42,208 nucleotides of DNA from a virus. The DNA is taken from the IMG/VR virus record IMGVR_UViG_3300033552_000021, positions 1 through 42,208 of that record; one strand, written 5' to 3'. This document shows positions 7,847 through 15,722 of this stretch, one piece after another; the stretch's first letter is position 1, and each line of letters opens with the position of its first letter. The notes under the pieces are model-generated. The model was not told the DNA's origin. It was given only the letters and a program-made list of their open reading frames with translations, and did not search any database. The position numbers were made by a program, and so were the translations under genes.

Positions 7847-8230
7847 TTAAACGGGCTGTTGGCTGGTGTAAACCAGAGCCGGAAAATTGATCGTATTGCC
7901 AGAAGTGATAGGCTGATCACTCGTTTCGTCTGTGACCCAGATCACAACACCAACGCCGTCAGTAAAAGCAATGTGCAAGTTTGGCGTAGCGGCTGTTGCT
8001 GTAGCTGTGTCAGCCTTTCCTGCCGCCGTCGTCAACGTGCGGTTGTTTCCCACGGCGGCAAGGGTGAAGTCCGCAGCGACCATCGTCACACCAGCGTTTA
8101 GCCTGTTAGCAAAAACCACTGCGTAGGTGTCGCCTGCGGTGTATGTGCTCAAAAGCAGCATTTTTGTAGCCACTGTTTTGATGTCGTTCAGGCCGTTGTC
8201 CAAAACGCCACTTCTTACCCATTTAGCCAT
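7847..8230 (-). CDS. Small virion protein, possible capsid decoration
   Basis: 127 residues, start ATG 8230, with an AAAGGAAAC site upstream. The sequence begins MAKWVRSGVLDNGLNDI and is then beta-rich with many Ala/Thr (AAGKADTATATAAT). There is no signal peptide or membrane segment. It lies two genes after the major capsid protein and before two repeat-rich proteins. Size and place fit a decoration or head-surface protein, but I do not recognise a named family. Confidence 0.6.
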   Translation of the reverse strand: MAKWVRSGVLDNGLNDIKTVATKMLLLSTYTAGDTYAVVFANRLNAGVTMVAADFTLAAVGNNRTLTTAAGKADTATATAATPNLHIAFTDGVGVVIWVTDETSDQPITSGNTINFPALVYTSQQPV

Positions 8231-8274
8231 GATGTTTCCTTTGAATCTTGTTTGCTTTTGATGCTTGCTCTGAG

Positions 8275-8296
8275 ATACGCCCCGGCAGAGGCGTAT
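8275..8296 (-). other. 7-bp inverted repeat upstream of the small virion gene
   Basis: ATACGCC and GGCGTAT are separated by 8 nt, in the gap between the 64-residue gene and the next gene. No U tract follows on the minus strand, so it is more likely an mRNA 5' structure than a terminator. Confidence 0.45.
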
Positions 8297-8306
8297 GACG
8301 CAGCAA

Positions 8307-8501
8307 TTAGGCTTTGTGGGCCTGCTTTTTGGTCTTTGGTTCGTCTACTTCGACGGGTGGTTTGGCTTTGGTGTACTTGGCCGCGCCGCAATCAGTCACC
8401 AGGTGGTCGGCAAACTCAGCGCTGGTTCGCACAATGTCGCCTTGCTTAAGCGTCCCGTACTGCGCCGTTACGACGCAGCCGAGAATCTCAATTTCAACCA
8501 T
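8307..8501 (-). CDS. Small head-region protein, unknown
   Basis: 64 residues (MVEIEILGCVVT at the start, a lysine-rich C-terminus ending KKQAHKA). The start ATG shares its A with the major capsid stop (TAATG), so it is translationally coupled to capsid production. Small beta-rich proteins at this place are common in HK97-like head operons. No function can be assigned. Confidence 0.65.
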   Translation of the reverse strand: MVEIEILGCVVTAQYGTLKQGDIVRTSAEFADHLVTDCGAAKYTKAKPPVEVDEPKTKKQAHKA

Positions 8502-9667
8502 TAAGCTGGAGCCAACAGGCCGTAACGCGCTGCTGCTGGTTTTTCAACAGTCAGTGCCAAACGGCGTTCGGCGCGGATAGTCAAAAGGTTCAACTGGAAG
8601 TTGTTTTCGTCGGAATCGCTGATCTCGACCACAACACCTTCGCGGTTGTGCAGCGTTGCGGCTTGCGACAAGCTACCAACCCACACATTGCCCGCAATCA
8701 TGGCGTTTGATGCCACGACAGGACGGCCAAACAGGGATGGCGCAACGACAGAACCAGGATCACCCAACAGGTAGCGACCTTGCGAGTCTTTCGACAAGCG
8801 CATAGTCCACCAATCACCCGTGTTCAGGATGACCACATCAGCCGGATAGTCGGCAAGTGCAGCATCGCCCATCATCTTGCCGATAAGGTCAAAGCGGTTT
8901 GTCGCCGACAGTCCTGCATTGGTCAGCATCAGAGCGGTGTAGCCGTGCGGTGTGAAATTGCCGGTGTTGGTCAGGCCGTTCAGGTTAGGCGCTACGCCGT
9001 TGCCTGCTACAAGCTGATTTTCCACGCGCAAATTCACGCCGTAGACCATGCGGCGATTGATGTACGCGGCCAGAGCTGCGTTGTCCATCGCCAGTTGTCG
9101 CGTGATCTTGATCCAATGCGCCACTGTGCTGACGGGCATCGTGCCGGTCGTGAAGGTCAGGCTGGACTGAGGCTTAACCAAACCCTCGGCAGTTTCTGCG
9201 GCTGCGTTGGTGAAGACGTTTTCACGGATCCAATCAATCGACGGCGCGGTGGTCGGGATCGAGGTCAACAGGTCTTCAATTGTGAATACGCGGAAAGCGC
9301 CTTCAACAATTCCGGGCTTGCGGTCGCTGTAGGTCGCGCCGATGGCGTTGGTGATGGTGTTTTTCAACTCAAGGCGCATACCGCCGCGTCGTTCTTGCTT
9401 CAAAAACGTACTGTATTGCGCGTTTTTCGTGAACTGAGCGCCGACGCTTTCGTCTTTGGCTTCAGTATCAGCGGGCGCGCTCGACTTTTGCTCGATTTGC
9501 AGCATACGGTCGGCAAGGGTGCGCTGCTCAACGCCGATGGTATCAATGGCGGCTTTGGTGTCGGTAGACACTTGACCGAGGGTTTTCATCTCGCCATCAG
9601 CCTTTTCAGACATGGTTTTGAGCTTGAGTTCAACAGAATCGAGGGCTTTCAAAATAGCGTCGGACAT
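8501..9667 (-). CDS. Major capsid protein, HK97 fold
   Basis: 388 residues. The first roughly 75 residues are a predicted coiled coil (ALDSVELKLKTMSEKADGE, then ADRMLQIEQ), the delta-domain scaffold that the prohead protease removes. The mature part has HK97 features: VFTIEDLLTSIPTTAPSIDWIRE, SSLTFTTGTMPVSTVAHWIK, the NGLTNTG loop and the LFGRPVVASNAM stretch, ending in TIRAERRLALTVEKPAA. Hexamers and pentamers of it form the icosahedral shell. The gene has a good AAAGGA site and is preceded by a terminator-like hairpin; it lies after the protease gene. Confidence 0.95.
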   Translation of the reverse strand: MSDAILKALDSVELKLKTMSEKADGEMKTLGQVSTDTKAAIDTIGVEQRTLADRMLQIEQKSSAPADTEAKDESVGAQFTKNAQYSTFLKQERRGGMRLELKNTITNAIGATYSDRKPGIVEGAFRVFTIEDLLTSIPTTAPSIDWIRENVFTNAAAETAEGLVKPQSSLTFTTGTMPVSTVAHWIKITRQLAMDNAALAAYINRRMVYGVNLRVENQLVAGNGVAPNLNGLTNTGNFTPHGYTALMLTNAGLSATNRFDLIGKMMGDAALADYPADVVILNTGDWWTMRLSKDSQGRYLLGDPGSVVAPSLFGRPVVASNAMIAGNVWVGSLSQAATLHNREGVVVEISDSDENNFQLNLLTIRAERRLALTVEKPAAARYGLLAPA

Positions 9668-9686
9668 ATTGGGTTCCTTTAGACGT

Positions 9687-9709
9687 AAAAAAACCGCCTC
9701 AGTGGGCGG
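9687..9709 (-). terminator. Terminator-like hairpin with U7 tract before the capsid gene
   Basis: On the minus strand CCGCC/GGCGG pairs around a 6-nt loop and is followed by seven U, about 20 nt before the capsid ATG. The segment GCGGTTTTTTTACGTCTAAA recurs exactly before the gene starting at 33333. There is no room for a promoter between this hairpin and the capsid gene, so capsid expression needs readthrough, or the hairpin is an RNA processing or stabilising element. Confidence 0.75.
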
Positions 9710-9732
9710 CTAGATGCAGGGTTTTGCGTGCT

Positions 9733-10407
9733 TTATGCGCTGATTTTCTGGAGTCGATCCAGTATTTCAGCCATTTCTTTCGCTTCTTTGTCGCCTGCGC
9801 CTGCATCCCGCAGGGTGAACAACTCTTTAGCGCGGGCGGTCAACGCTTGTGCCGCCCCCTTACTGAATCCACCTGCATCCCGCAGGAACGACTCAAATTC
9901 TCTAATTGTTTCGACTTGCTTGATTTCGTCGCCGTAGCTCTTGACGCTGGATAGGTCAACGCGGGCGAATTTGTCAGCCGGGAAGGTCACGATGCTGACT
10001 TCGGCCAGTTGCGATATGTTTTTGATGATCCGGCCCGTATCGGTGTCGGTGTAGTCGCCTTTTTTGAGCCTGTAGCCGATGCTCATGCTGTCGACTGTGC
10101 CGTGCATCAAAGCCGCCTTAACTTCCTGCGCCATTGCGTTACCGGGTGTGAATTCGCCCGTCATAAGCAGGCCGGTATCGGTTTCTTCAGCCTTTATCCA
10201 CTTACCAAGCGGCACTTGGTCGCTTGAATGGTTAAAAAACATTTTGGGAAGACCGTGCGCGGTCAGTGTTTCAGCGTATGCGCCTTTGACAATCGTGTCT
10301 CCGTAGCTGTCCACATTGCCAAAAGTTGACGCAAGACCGACAAAATGCGCCCCGTCTGATGCCATTTTGAACTGCGCATCAGCAAGGGCGAGTGATTTAT
10401 GTTCCAT
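9733..10407 (-). CDS. Prohead maturation protease, HK97 type
   Basis: 224 residues. HK97-family protease signatures are visible: FVGLASTFGNVDSYGDTIVKGAY (residues 22-44), the histidine in MFFNHSS (H60), serines in VDSMSIGYR (S107/S109) and the acidic residue in LAEVSIVTFPA (E136), the usual H/S/E active-site neighbourhood. It cleaves the delta domain from the capsid protein and then itself. The C-terminal 60 residues are helical and may form the scaffold-binding part. The gene is preceded by an AAAGGAAA site and lies 9 nt after the portal gene. Confidence 0.93.
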   Translation of the reverse strand: MEHKSLALADAQFKMASDGAHFVGLASTFGNVDSYGDTIVKGAYAETLTAHGLPKMFFNHSSDQVPLGKWIKAEETDTGLLMTGEFTPGNAMAQEVKAALMHGTVDSMSIGYRLKKGDYTDTDTGRIIKNISQLAEVSIVTFPADKFARVDLSSVKSYGDEIKQVETIREFESFLRDAGGFSKGAAQALTARAKELFTLRDAGAGDKEAKEMAEILDRLQKISA

Positions 10408-10416
10408 GATTTTCCT

Positions 10417-11652
10417 TTATTGGGCGATATTCGCGCCACTGCCACCGGATGCAACTTGTTTGCCCAACATATTCAACGGGACAAGGTTAGATTGGGCGTG
10501 TAATACGTTAGTGCCTGCCATGTACGGCCACCCCTCCAACTGCCTCGCCTCTGCAATCGTAATCACGCCGTTTTGCAACAATTTGGCGTATGTCTCAGAC
10601 CTTTGCACAGGATTGCCCCTTAACAACGCATCAATGCTGATTTCGACGGTCATAGTGGCCCGCTGGCGTGAGGTCATCACCCTTTTACGCACGGCCTGCT
10701 CAATATTGACCAGCATCGGGCGTAGGCTCAGGGTGTAAAACCCCTGCACAATTTGCTCAATTCCGCTGCCCCATGCGGTGACGTTTGAATGACCAATTAA
10801 AACGGGCGGTACGTCAAACCAGCGGCACAACTCTTCGGTACTTAGGACGCGCGCCTCCAATAATTGCTGGTCAACCGGGCTTATGCTCAGTTGCTCATAT
10901 TTCATGTTAGCTTCAAGCAGAAACAGGCGGGCGGCGTTGCCTTCAGCCATGCCTGCAAAGTTTGCCAGCAGTGCTTTTCGCTGGTCAGCGTTTAGCACCT
11001 TGTCGATCATCAAAACGCCGGTTGGTTTGCCGCCGTTGCCAAATATTTTGCTGGCCTGCGCTTGCGCCTTGCTCGCTTCGTCAGTTGAAGACCGCATAAA
11101 TTCCAGCTTTGCGAGTCCCGTAGTCCCGTTGCCTAGATTCTTCAGGTGCATCACGTTTTCTGCAGCCAAAATAGCAACGTCGTTAGCGAAACTGTACTCG
11201 TAGACCATCGACCCATCAGGCAGCACCAGCACCTCTACTTGATCGGCGGGCATGGGCCAAAGGGCTATTGCTTCGCCGTTGGTGTCCCTGTCAACACGCG
11301 CGTAGGCATTGCCGCGCAAGTCGTGATTGAGCATCATCGACCGCCAAAACTCATAAGGCGTCATCCGACTGTTTGGGCTTTCGTGTAGCAACTCAAAAAG
11401 GCGTGATTTACGCGCTAAAACCTTTTCGCCATTCTTTGTTTCGTATGCGAAAAACGGCAGACTTGCCATTGTTGAAGCCCTGCGGTCAATGCACGCCCAA
11501 ACAGTGGCAATTTGCAGCGCGCCGTCAACGGTCGCCACTGCGGTATCAGGAATCAGCGCCGCGCCAGGTTGTGCATTTTGCTGCCCTACCCCCTCACCAA
11601 TGGCACCACCCCCGCCAAACCATGAGCGGAATGTGTTGTAAATAGATGCCAT
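10417..11652 (-). CDS. Portal protein, HK97 family
   Basis: 411 residues. The N-terminus MASIYNTFRSWFGGGG and the segments TVWACIDRRASTMASLPFFAYE, LNHDLRGNAYARVDRD, SLRPMLVNIEQAV and NGVITIAEARQLEGWPY are standard features of the HK97-type portal. Twelve copies form the DNA entry channel at the capsid vertex and dock the terminase. It lies 10 nt downstream of the large terminase gene and directly before the protease, the standard order. Confidence 0.95.
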   Translation of the reverse strand: MASIYNTFRSWFGGGGAIGEGVGQQNAQPGAALIPDTAVATVDGALQIATVWACIDRRASTMASLPFFAYETKNGEKVLARKSRLFELLHESPNSRMTPYEFWRSMMLNHDLRGNAYARVDRDTNGEAIALWPMPADQVEVLVLPDGSMVYEYSFANDVAILAAENVMHLKNLGNGTTGLAKLEFMRSSTDEASKAQAQASKIFGNGGKPTGVLMIDKVLNADQRKALLANFAGMAEGNAARLFLLEANMKYEQLSISPVDQQLLEARVLSTEELCRWFDVPPVLIGHSNVTAWGSGIEQIVQGFYTLSLRPMLVNIEQAVRKRVMTSRQRATMTVEISIDALLRGNPVQRSETYAKLLQNGVITIAEARQLEGWPYMAGTNVLHAQSNLVPLNMLGKQVASGGSGANIAQ

Positions 11653-11662
11653 AGGATGTAAT

Positions 11663-13183
11663 TCAGTTTGATATTGGACTATTTAGGAAGTCGTCTATGT
11701 TTGATTCAGTTTCAGTGGCTGGCATAACGCCGCAAGCCATAGCCAGCGCGACCATGCCGTCAATCCGGCCACGCGCGTGTTTCTTGTCGAACTTACGCGC
11801 GCCTGAATCGCCAATCACTTTGGCGTTTTTTGCGCACATTTCCAAAATCGGATGATTGCCGTGTTGAAGTTGTTTGCCTAGAAGTTTGGCCTCCAAAGCT
11901 CTAAGCGCTGGCGTCATACTCAAAGTGCCTTGCCCATACGGCACAAACTTTTCTAGTTCACTGTCGCTGAAATTAGCTTTTACAAGCCACGGCTTTAAAT
12001 GTTCAAACAAAGCGCGATCAAAAGCGATACGCTGTACATCACAGCGATCAAATAAGCCGCGCATTGCATCTGCCACAAATTCATATTCAATTGCCCTGCC
12101 TGGTGTCGTGTTCAAGTGGCCTTGTTTGGCCCACAAGTCATACGGCACGCGATCTTTACGGGACTTTTCTGCCAAGCCTTCAGCCGGTAACCAAAACTCC
12201 GAATGCACGCCGCCGTCATCCGTCACTAAAACAAGCGCTGTTAGGTCGTTGACGCTAGACAGGTCTAAGCCGCCCCATACCTGTTTACCCTCAATAGGGC
12301 CGCATTCACCGCCGTTGTCGCGCCATACGTTCTGGCTCACGAACGGGCTGACAGCTTCGACGCGCTGATTCAAGATCAGATTACGGAACTCGGGTTCGTT
12401 CGCTGGCATTTCCATTGCTGACTTGCACTGCTTTTCAATGTCAGCAACGCTGCGAAACTTACCCATTGCGGGGTTTGATGCCGCCCACGCTTTCTTGTCA
12501 TCCAGAGCGCAATCTTTTGGCGCTTCGTACACATGGCAAACCACACGCGGATCAGGCGCTGCGCGTTGCGCGTCAATCCATGTCGAAAACATATCCGCGT
12601 CCGTAGGCGCCTGGGTTGAAATCGCAATCAGCAGCGGGCTGGTGTATGCACCCTGCGCGCTAGTGATTGCGGTCACAAATTTATCTGTCGGCCCTACTAC
12701 CTGGCCCACCTCGTCCAAAATTGCCAGAATTGGTGAAAGTCCGTGTGCCGTCTTACCTTCTGCTGATAGCGCGCGGTATAAAACATTCTTACTCAAGCCG
12801 ATTAACCGCTTACCGCTGGGCAGGATGCGGACCAGCTTCGTCAAGATAGGCGACATTTCAATCATTTTGCGCGCCAGTTCAAAGACGACCGCCGCCTGCT
12901 CTTTTGACTGCGCACCGCTGACGATCTGGCTGTTTTGCACCGCTTCAGGCCCGCAGATATGCGCCAGCAGAATTGCCGCGATCAGCGCCGTCTTGCCGTT
13001 TTTGCGTCCAATGGACAGGTAGGCAGTGTGGGTTCCTATCGGGTTGTCGTAAATTTCCTTGATAAAGCGAACCTGAAACGGCTCAAGCTTTATCGGCTTG
13101 CCTATGTGCTGCCCTTCAGGAGAAAGCACGTACTTGTGGATAAACGCGACGACCTTTTCGCCGCGTGTAAGCTTTTTAGCCAT
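11663..13183 (-). CDS. terL: Terminase large subunit
   Basis: 506 residues. The N-terminal ATPase has Walker A at about 57-66 (SIGRKNGKTA) and Walker B with the DE pair at about 157-158 (ILAILDEVG). The C-terminal nuclease begins around VWGGLDLSSVNDLTAL, with Asp about 307 in the first metal-binding motif. It pumps DNA into the procapsid and cuts the concatemer. The start ATG shares its A with the small-subunit stop (TAATG). The sequence type (IGRKNGK, then DEVGQVVG) fits the HK97/Terminase_1 group; DNA ends in that group are usually cos, which the adjacent HNH gene also favours. Confidence 0.95.
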   Translation of the reverse strand: MAKKLTRGEKVVAFIHKYVLSPEGQHIGKPIKLEPFQVRFIKEIYDNPIGTHTAYLSIGRKNGKTALIAAILLAHICGPEAVQNSQIVSGAQSKEQAAVVFELARKMIEMSPILTKLVRILPSGKRLIGLSKNVLYRALSAEGKTAHGLSPILAILDEVGQVVGPTDKFVTAITSAQGAYTSPLLIAISTQAPTDADMFSTWIDAQRAAPDPRVVCHVYEAPKDCALDDKKAWAASNPAMGKFRSVADIEKQCKSAMEMPANEPEFRNLILNQRVEAVSPFVSQNVWRDNGGECGPIEGKQVWGGLDLSSVNDLTALVLVTDDGGVHSEFWLPAEGLAEKSRKDRVPYDLWAKQGHLNTTPGRAIEYEFVADAMRGLFDRCDVQRIAFDRALFEHLKPWLVKANFSDSELEKFVPYGQGTLSMTPALRALEAKLLGKQLQHGNHPILEMCAKNAKVIGDSGARKFDKKHARGRIDGMVALAMACGVMPATETESNIDDFLNSPISN

Positions 13184-13644
13184 TACGCCAGTAATTCGTC
13201 GTCTTCCAGTTCTTCGCGCAACTTTCGAGACTGTCGTTCAATCTTTCGCCCCGGCGCTTCATCGCGGGCTGCACCAGCGACCCGGCCACCCATGCGCAAA
13301 GTCCGCATCAAAGCCATTTCACGACGAGCGAACTGCTCCAGCACTGAAACGCGGGGGTTAACGACCGCCGTGCCTTTGTCGTTCTTTATTACAGTTCCCT
13401 CAACATCAAGCGCGGACTGTTCGTTTTCGATGTCATGCAGGCATCTGGCGAGCTGTGCAGCAACCACTAAATCAGTCTCAGTCCACTCGTCCCTCGCGCG
13501 TGCGCGCACAACGCCCTGCCAAAACACCTGATCGCCGCCACGCAAATTGACGTGCGCAGGTACGGCAATCTCGTCTTTTGAGGCGTTGACCATAGCCCGA
13601 ACTGCACTGGCAGCGGAGTCAGCGCGGTTTCTTTTGGTGGCCAT
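13183..13644 (-). CDS. terS: Terminase small subunit
   Basis: 153 residues. The N-terminus has the ADSAASAVRAMVNASKDEIAVP stretch, the middle is a helix pair (ETDLVVAAQLARCLHDIE), then NPRVSVLEQFARREMALMRTLRM, and a basic-acidic tail RKIERQSRKLREELEDDE. Position before and overlap with terL, size and helical composition support the small subunit that recognises the packaging site. The gene starts 107 nt after the HNH gene. Confidence 0.85.
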   Translation of the reverse strand: MATKRNRADSAASAVRAMVNASKDEIAVPAHVNLRGGDQVFWQGVVRARARDEWTETDLVVAAQLARCLHDIENEQSALDVEGTVIKNDKGTAVVNPRVSVLEQFARREMALMRTLRMGGRVAGAARDEAPGRKIERQSRKLREELEDDELLA

Positions 13645-13751
13645 GTAGTTTCCTGCCTTACTTTGGCGACGAGTTGTGCGTTAGCGTTAAATCAAAGGGT
13701 ACTGTCGGGTTTGGTCATAAGAGGCTGTGGACTTCTTGCCCACCCACCCCA

Positions 13752-14084
13752 TCACCACACCACGCGACCACTTACGTCAAACTCTGCTCGCTTCTCACCT
13801 GACCGCTCAAGCATCTGCTTGTCTCCGTCATGATGCGGTTTACACAGCGCCTGCCAGTTGTTATCGCTATCCCAAAACAGCGTTTGATCGCCTTGATGCG
13901 GCGTGATGTGATCGACTACGTTTGCTGCTGTCACCATTGGGGGCTTCATAGCTTGGCACATCACACACAGCGGATGCTCTGCAAGATACGCATTGCGCGC
14001 CTTTGTCCATGCCCAGGTGTAGCCGCGCTCTGTTGCTGTCCGCTTGTCTGTGCGCCAGCTAGGCTGCTTCTGCTTCGTTGCCAC
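13752..14084 (-). CDS. HNH endonuclease, HK97 gp74-like
   Basis: About 110 residues if started at GTG 14084, whose G overlaps the stop of the preceding gene (TAGTG); a GTG at 14135 would add 17 residues and overlap that gene by 52 nt. Visible motifs are PSWRTDKRTATERGYTW, HPLCVMC, the HNH core VVDHITPHQGD, and NWQALCKPHHD, with cysteines in CVMC and C of LCKPHH. Proteins of this family lie beside terminase genes of cos phages, and the HK97 member is needed for efficient cos cutting. The context here fits that role. Confidence 0.85.
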   Translation of the reverse strand: MATKQKQPSWRTDKRTATERGYTWAWTKARNAYLAEHPLCVMCQAMKPPMVTAANVVDHITPHQGDQTLFWDSDNNWQALCKPHHDGDKQMLERSGEKRAEFDVSGRVVW

Positions 14085-14902
14085 TAAATCAGAACCAGCA
14101 ACTTCGCTCCCTTGCTGATGTTCTCCGTTGCCCACATAGGCCGTAGATTGCTCAAGTGATTCAGCGCTATAACTTCCGCTTCATTAGTCGCGGACGCTAG
14201 CGGCACGATGTGGTCTATGTGAATCTCTTTACCCATGCGATCCCAGTTCATGCCTTTGGTGAACTGCCTCTCAATATGAATCATGAACTCTTCGAAGGTG
14301 CCACCAAGGATCGCTAAAGTCTCCTTATTTTTGCGGCATCCGAACGATAAAAAGGCATTGCTTATTTGTGAACGAATCCGCTTCTTAAGCGCAAACAATG
14401 GGTCGCTTAGTAATTTAGCTTTCGACCAATCATTTTGTCTTTGCGTCACCTTTGCGCGGTTAGCCGCCACATAAGCACGCTTCTGGTCGTTCATCCGCTG
14501 CCCATGCGTTAATCGTCTTGCCCTGCCTACCGCCTGCAATCGGTCACGCTTGCCGTTCAGGTTGGCCGCATAGGTTGCGCGGGCCGCTGCGTTGCTGCAA
14601 TCCAAGCACTCATGACTAAAGCCTTTTGCCTTCTTTCTAAATCCATCCATGGACTTAACCTGCTGACAAGTCCTGCATTGCCGCTCGCCTACCTTGAACA
14701 AAGCCTGACTCTGTAGGTTCCACTTATTCTTGTCTTCGGTGCCCATCAGTTTGGCGCGTCGCAGGTTTTGTCTAAGACAAATACATGCCTTGCAGACGCA
14801 CCCGAAGGGGGTGCTATGCCGCACAGGGAATTGATCTATCGCTTTACCCTCACCGCACTTCGTGCAATGCTTGACGGGGTTTAGAATTACTGTAGCTGTC
14901 AT
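14084..14902 (-). CDS. HNH homing-type endonuclease with zinc ribbons
   Basis: 272 residues with a clear GGAGG site before ATG 14902. The N-terminal half carries CxxC pairs (HCTKCGEGK, CVCKAC, RQCRTCQQVK and ECLDC), a long basic helix follows (RLTHGQRMNDQKRAYV), and the C-terminus carries the HNH core HIDHIVPLASATN then NHLSNLRPMWATENISKG. Free-standing HNH enzymes of this shape are usually mobile homing endonucleases. It lies between a 38-codon HNH-like remnant and the gp74-like HNH gene, as though it inserted into the terminase-side HNH locus. Confidence 0.85.
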   Translation of the reverse strand: MTATVILNPVKHCTKCGEGKAIDQFPVRHSTPFGCVCKACICLRQNLRRAKLMGTEDKNKWNLQSQALFKVGERQCRTCQQVKSMDGFRKKAKGFSHECLDCSNAAARATYAANLNGKRDRLQAVGRARRLTHGQRMNDQKRAYVAANRAKVTQRQNDWSKAKLLSDPLFALKKRIRSQISNAFLSFGCRKNKETLAILGGTFEEFMIHIERQFTKGMNWDRMGKEIHIDHIVPLASATNEAEVIALNHLSNLRPMWATENISKGAKLLVLI

Positions 14903-15277
14903 GCGTTCCTCCAGAACGTTTGATGGTTAGAAGGTCGGAGGTGTTATCAGCACTGTCCGGCCTTCGTCTATTTTAGCTCATCAGTAGCGAATTACCTACC
15001 CGCTCGGTAGCGCCTGCTTTGGTGTCCAGCACCTTCACGCGGTTGGTGTTGAGTACGGCCAATAGGGGTTTTAACGTCTTCAGTGCCATGCGCGCCCTTC
15101 GGGTTTAGCCTTGCGGCCAGGGCCGACCGTTCCCGCCGTGTGGATGGTGCGATGCCATTCGGAGATAACAGGATTTAGCCGTCCTGCTCGCGCCCACACT
15201 GCGCGATGACTCGGCAATAGGTGCGGGACGCGAATCTAAGCGTATAGCTGTGATTGTTGATTCGGCCCGCTAAACAG
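14903..15277. other. Mostly noncoding stretch upstream of the late genes; possible cos region
   Basis: Apart from the 38-codon remnant I see no gene in this stretch. It lies between the leader-RNA terminator and the HNH/terminase genes, where cos sites of HK97-like phages usually are. Several GC-rich inverted pieces occur around 15100-15240, but I cannot identify the cut site. Confidence 0.35.
14973..15089 (-). pseudogene. Truncated N-terminus of an HNH-type gene
   Basis: A 38-codon frame with an AAGGG site upstream reads MALKTLKPLLAVLNTNRV then KVLDTKAGATERVGNSLLMS and a stop. The segment LKTLKP then NTNRVKVLDTKAGATERV matches my memory of N-termini of small HNH nucleases beside phage terminases, which normally run on into a CxxC/HNH domain. 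Here it ends 71 nt before the homing-type HNH gene. I infer a remnant broken by that insertion; a short functional peptide cannot be excluded. Confidence 0.5.
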
Positions 15278-15312
15278 AAAAGCCCGCTAAGGAGTAAACC
15301 TTGCGGGCTTTA
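15278..15312 (-). terminator. Strong intrinsic terminator of the late leader RNA
   Basis: AAAGCCCGC and GCGGGCTTT pair perfectly, and TAAGG/CCTT extends the stem around a short loop. The minus strand continues with TTTTCTG. The plus strand also has a partial U tract (TTTAAATT), so it may work in both directions. It lies about 190-220 nt after the predicted promoter at 15505-15532. Confidence 0.85.
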
Positions 15313-15318
15313 AATTAA

Positions 15319-15384
15319 TTTGATGGCACGGTGTCGAACCTTGCTAGCGCAGGCCGTTAGACCAGGCTTTCCACTATCATCAAA
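15319..15384 (-). other. tRNA-like fold within the leader RNA
   Basis: The minus-strand ends TTTGATG and CATCAAA form a perfect 7-bp acceptor-like stem. A TTCGACA loop (plus 15332-15338) is flanked by CAAGG/CCGTG with one mismatch, like a T arm, and CCTGGTCTAACGG resembles a D arm. Only about 34 nt lie between acceptor and T arm, so a normal anticodon arm does not fit. It may be a decayed tRNA or a tRNA mimic. Confidence 0.3.
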
Positions 15385-15504
15385 ACGGCTGCTGACTAGC
15401 TCTCTAATGGTTCGCGTAACCACCTTACCTTACGGCCCTTGGGGTTTCACTAATCAACATGCGTTTTGAATGTGGTTCTGCAATTGCTTACGCCCCACAT
15501 CCAT

Positions 15505-15532
15505 ATATTATGCTAATTAATGCGGTTGTCAA
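15505..15532 (-). promoter_or_regulatory. Late promoter candidate P1 (sigma70 type)
   Basis: On the minus strand TTGACA (15532-15527), a 16-nt spacer and TAATAT (15510-15505). The -35 box is consensus and the -10 box is close to it. It faces the leader RNA and, past the terminator, all late genes. Confidence 0.75.
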
Positions 15533-15545
15533 CGCTTTTTTGTAG

Positions 15546-15722
15546 TTATTTCTTAGCGTTGTCAATCGCATTGCGCACCCATTGCGCACCACCCAGCAAC
15601 TTGACTTTTGCTAAAAGCTCCGGCGACATGACAACTTGCAGCACTGGAGACTTGCCTGCACCTTGAAGGCTCTTGCGCCCCTGCCCACGCTCTGCAGGCG
15701 GGCGCTTGGCAGGTATGTTCAC
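15546..15722 (-). CDS. Small DNA-binding-like protein
   Basis: A 58-residue frame starting at GTG 15722 inside a GTGA overlap with the preceding gene. It reads VNIPAKRPPAERGQGRKS at the start, then SPVLQVVMSPELLAKVKLL and GGAQWVRNAIDNAKK. The second half (strand, then two helices with LGGAQWVRNAID) resembles short ribbon-helix-helix-like phage and plasmid proteins. The gene lies directly in front of promoter P1, so a regulatory role is possible. Confidence 0.7.
   Translation of the reverse strand: MNIPAKRPPAERGQGRKSLQGAGKSPVLQVVMSPELLAKVKLLGGAQWVRNAIDNAKK

Larger units (their letters stand above)
15278..15497 (-). ncRNA. Predicted late leader RNA (6S/pR' leader-like)
   Basis: A transcript starting about 8 nt after the -10 box at 15505 and ending at the terminator would be about 220 nt and holds no convincing gene. 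Clear local structures exist: ATGTGG/CCACAT near the 5' end, TGGTT-ACGCG-AACCA in the middle, and a 66-nt tRNA-like end. Lambda's 194-nt 6S RNA from pR' has the same layout: strong promoter, short untranslated leader, terminator, late genes. Its boundaries are predicted, not observed. Confidence 0.55.

Noticed and set aside
9724-9954. Plus-strand open frames over the head and tail genes
   Set aside because: They are reflections of the minus-strand coding sequence; they lack ribosome binding sites and known motifs, and the minus-strand genes are clearly recognisable.
14973-15089. Self-splicing intron joining the HNH remnant to the downstream HNH gene
   Set aside because: The downstream HNH gene already has its own equivalent N-terminal region, and I could not find group I core elements or a clean junction by eye.
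15319-15384. Functional tRNA gene
   Set aside because: No space for an anticodon arm, no CCA end and a mismatch in the T stem; only a tRNA-like call is justified.
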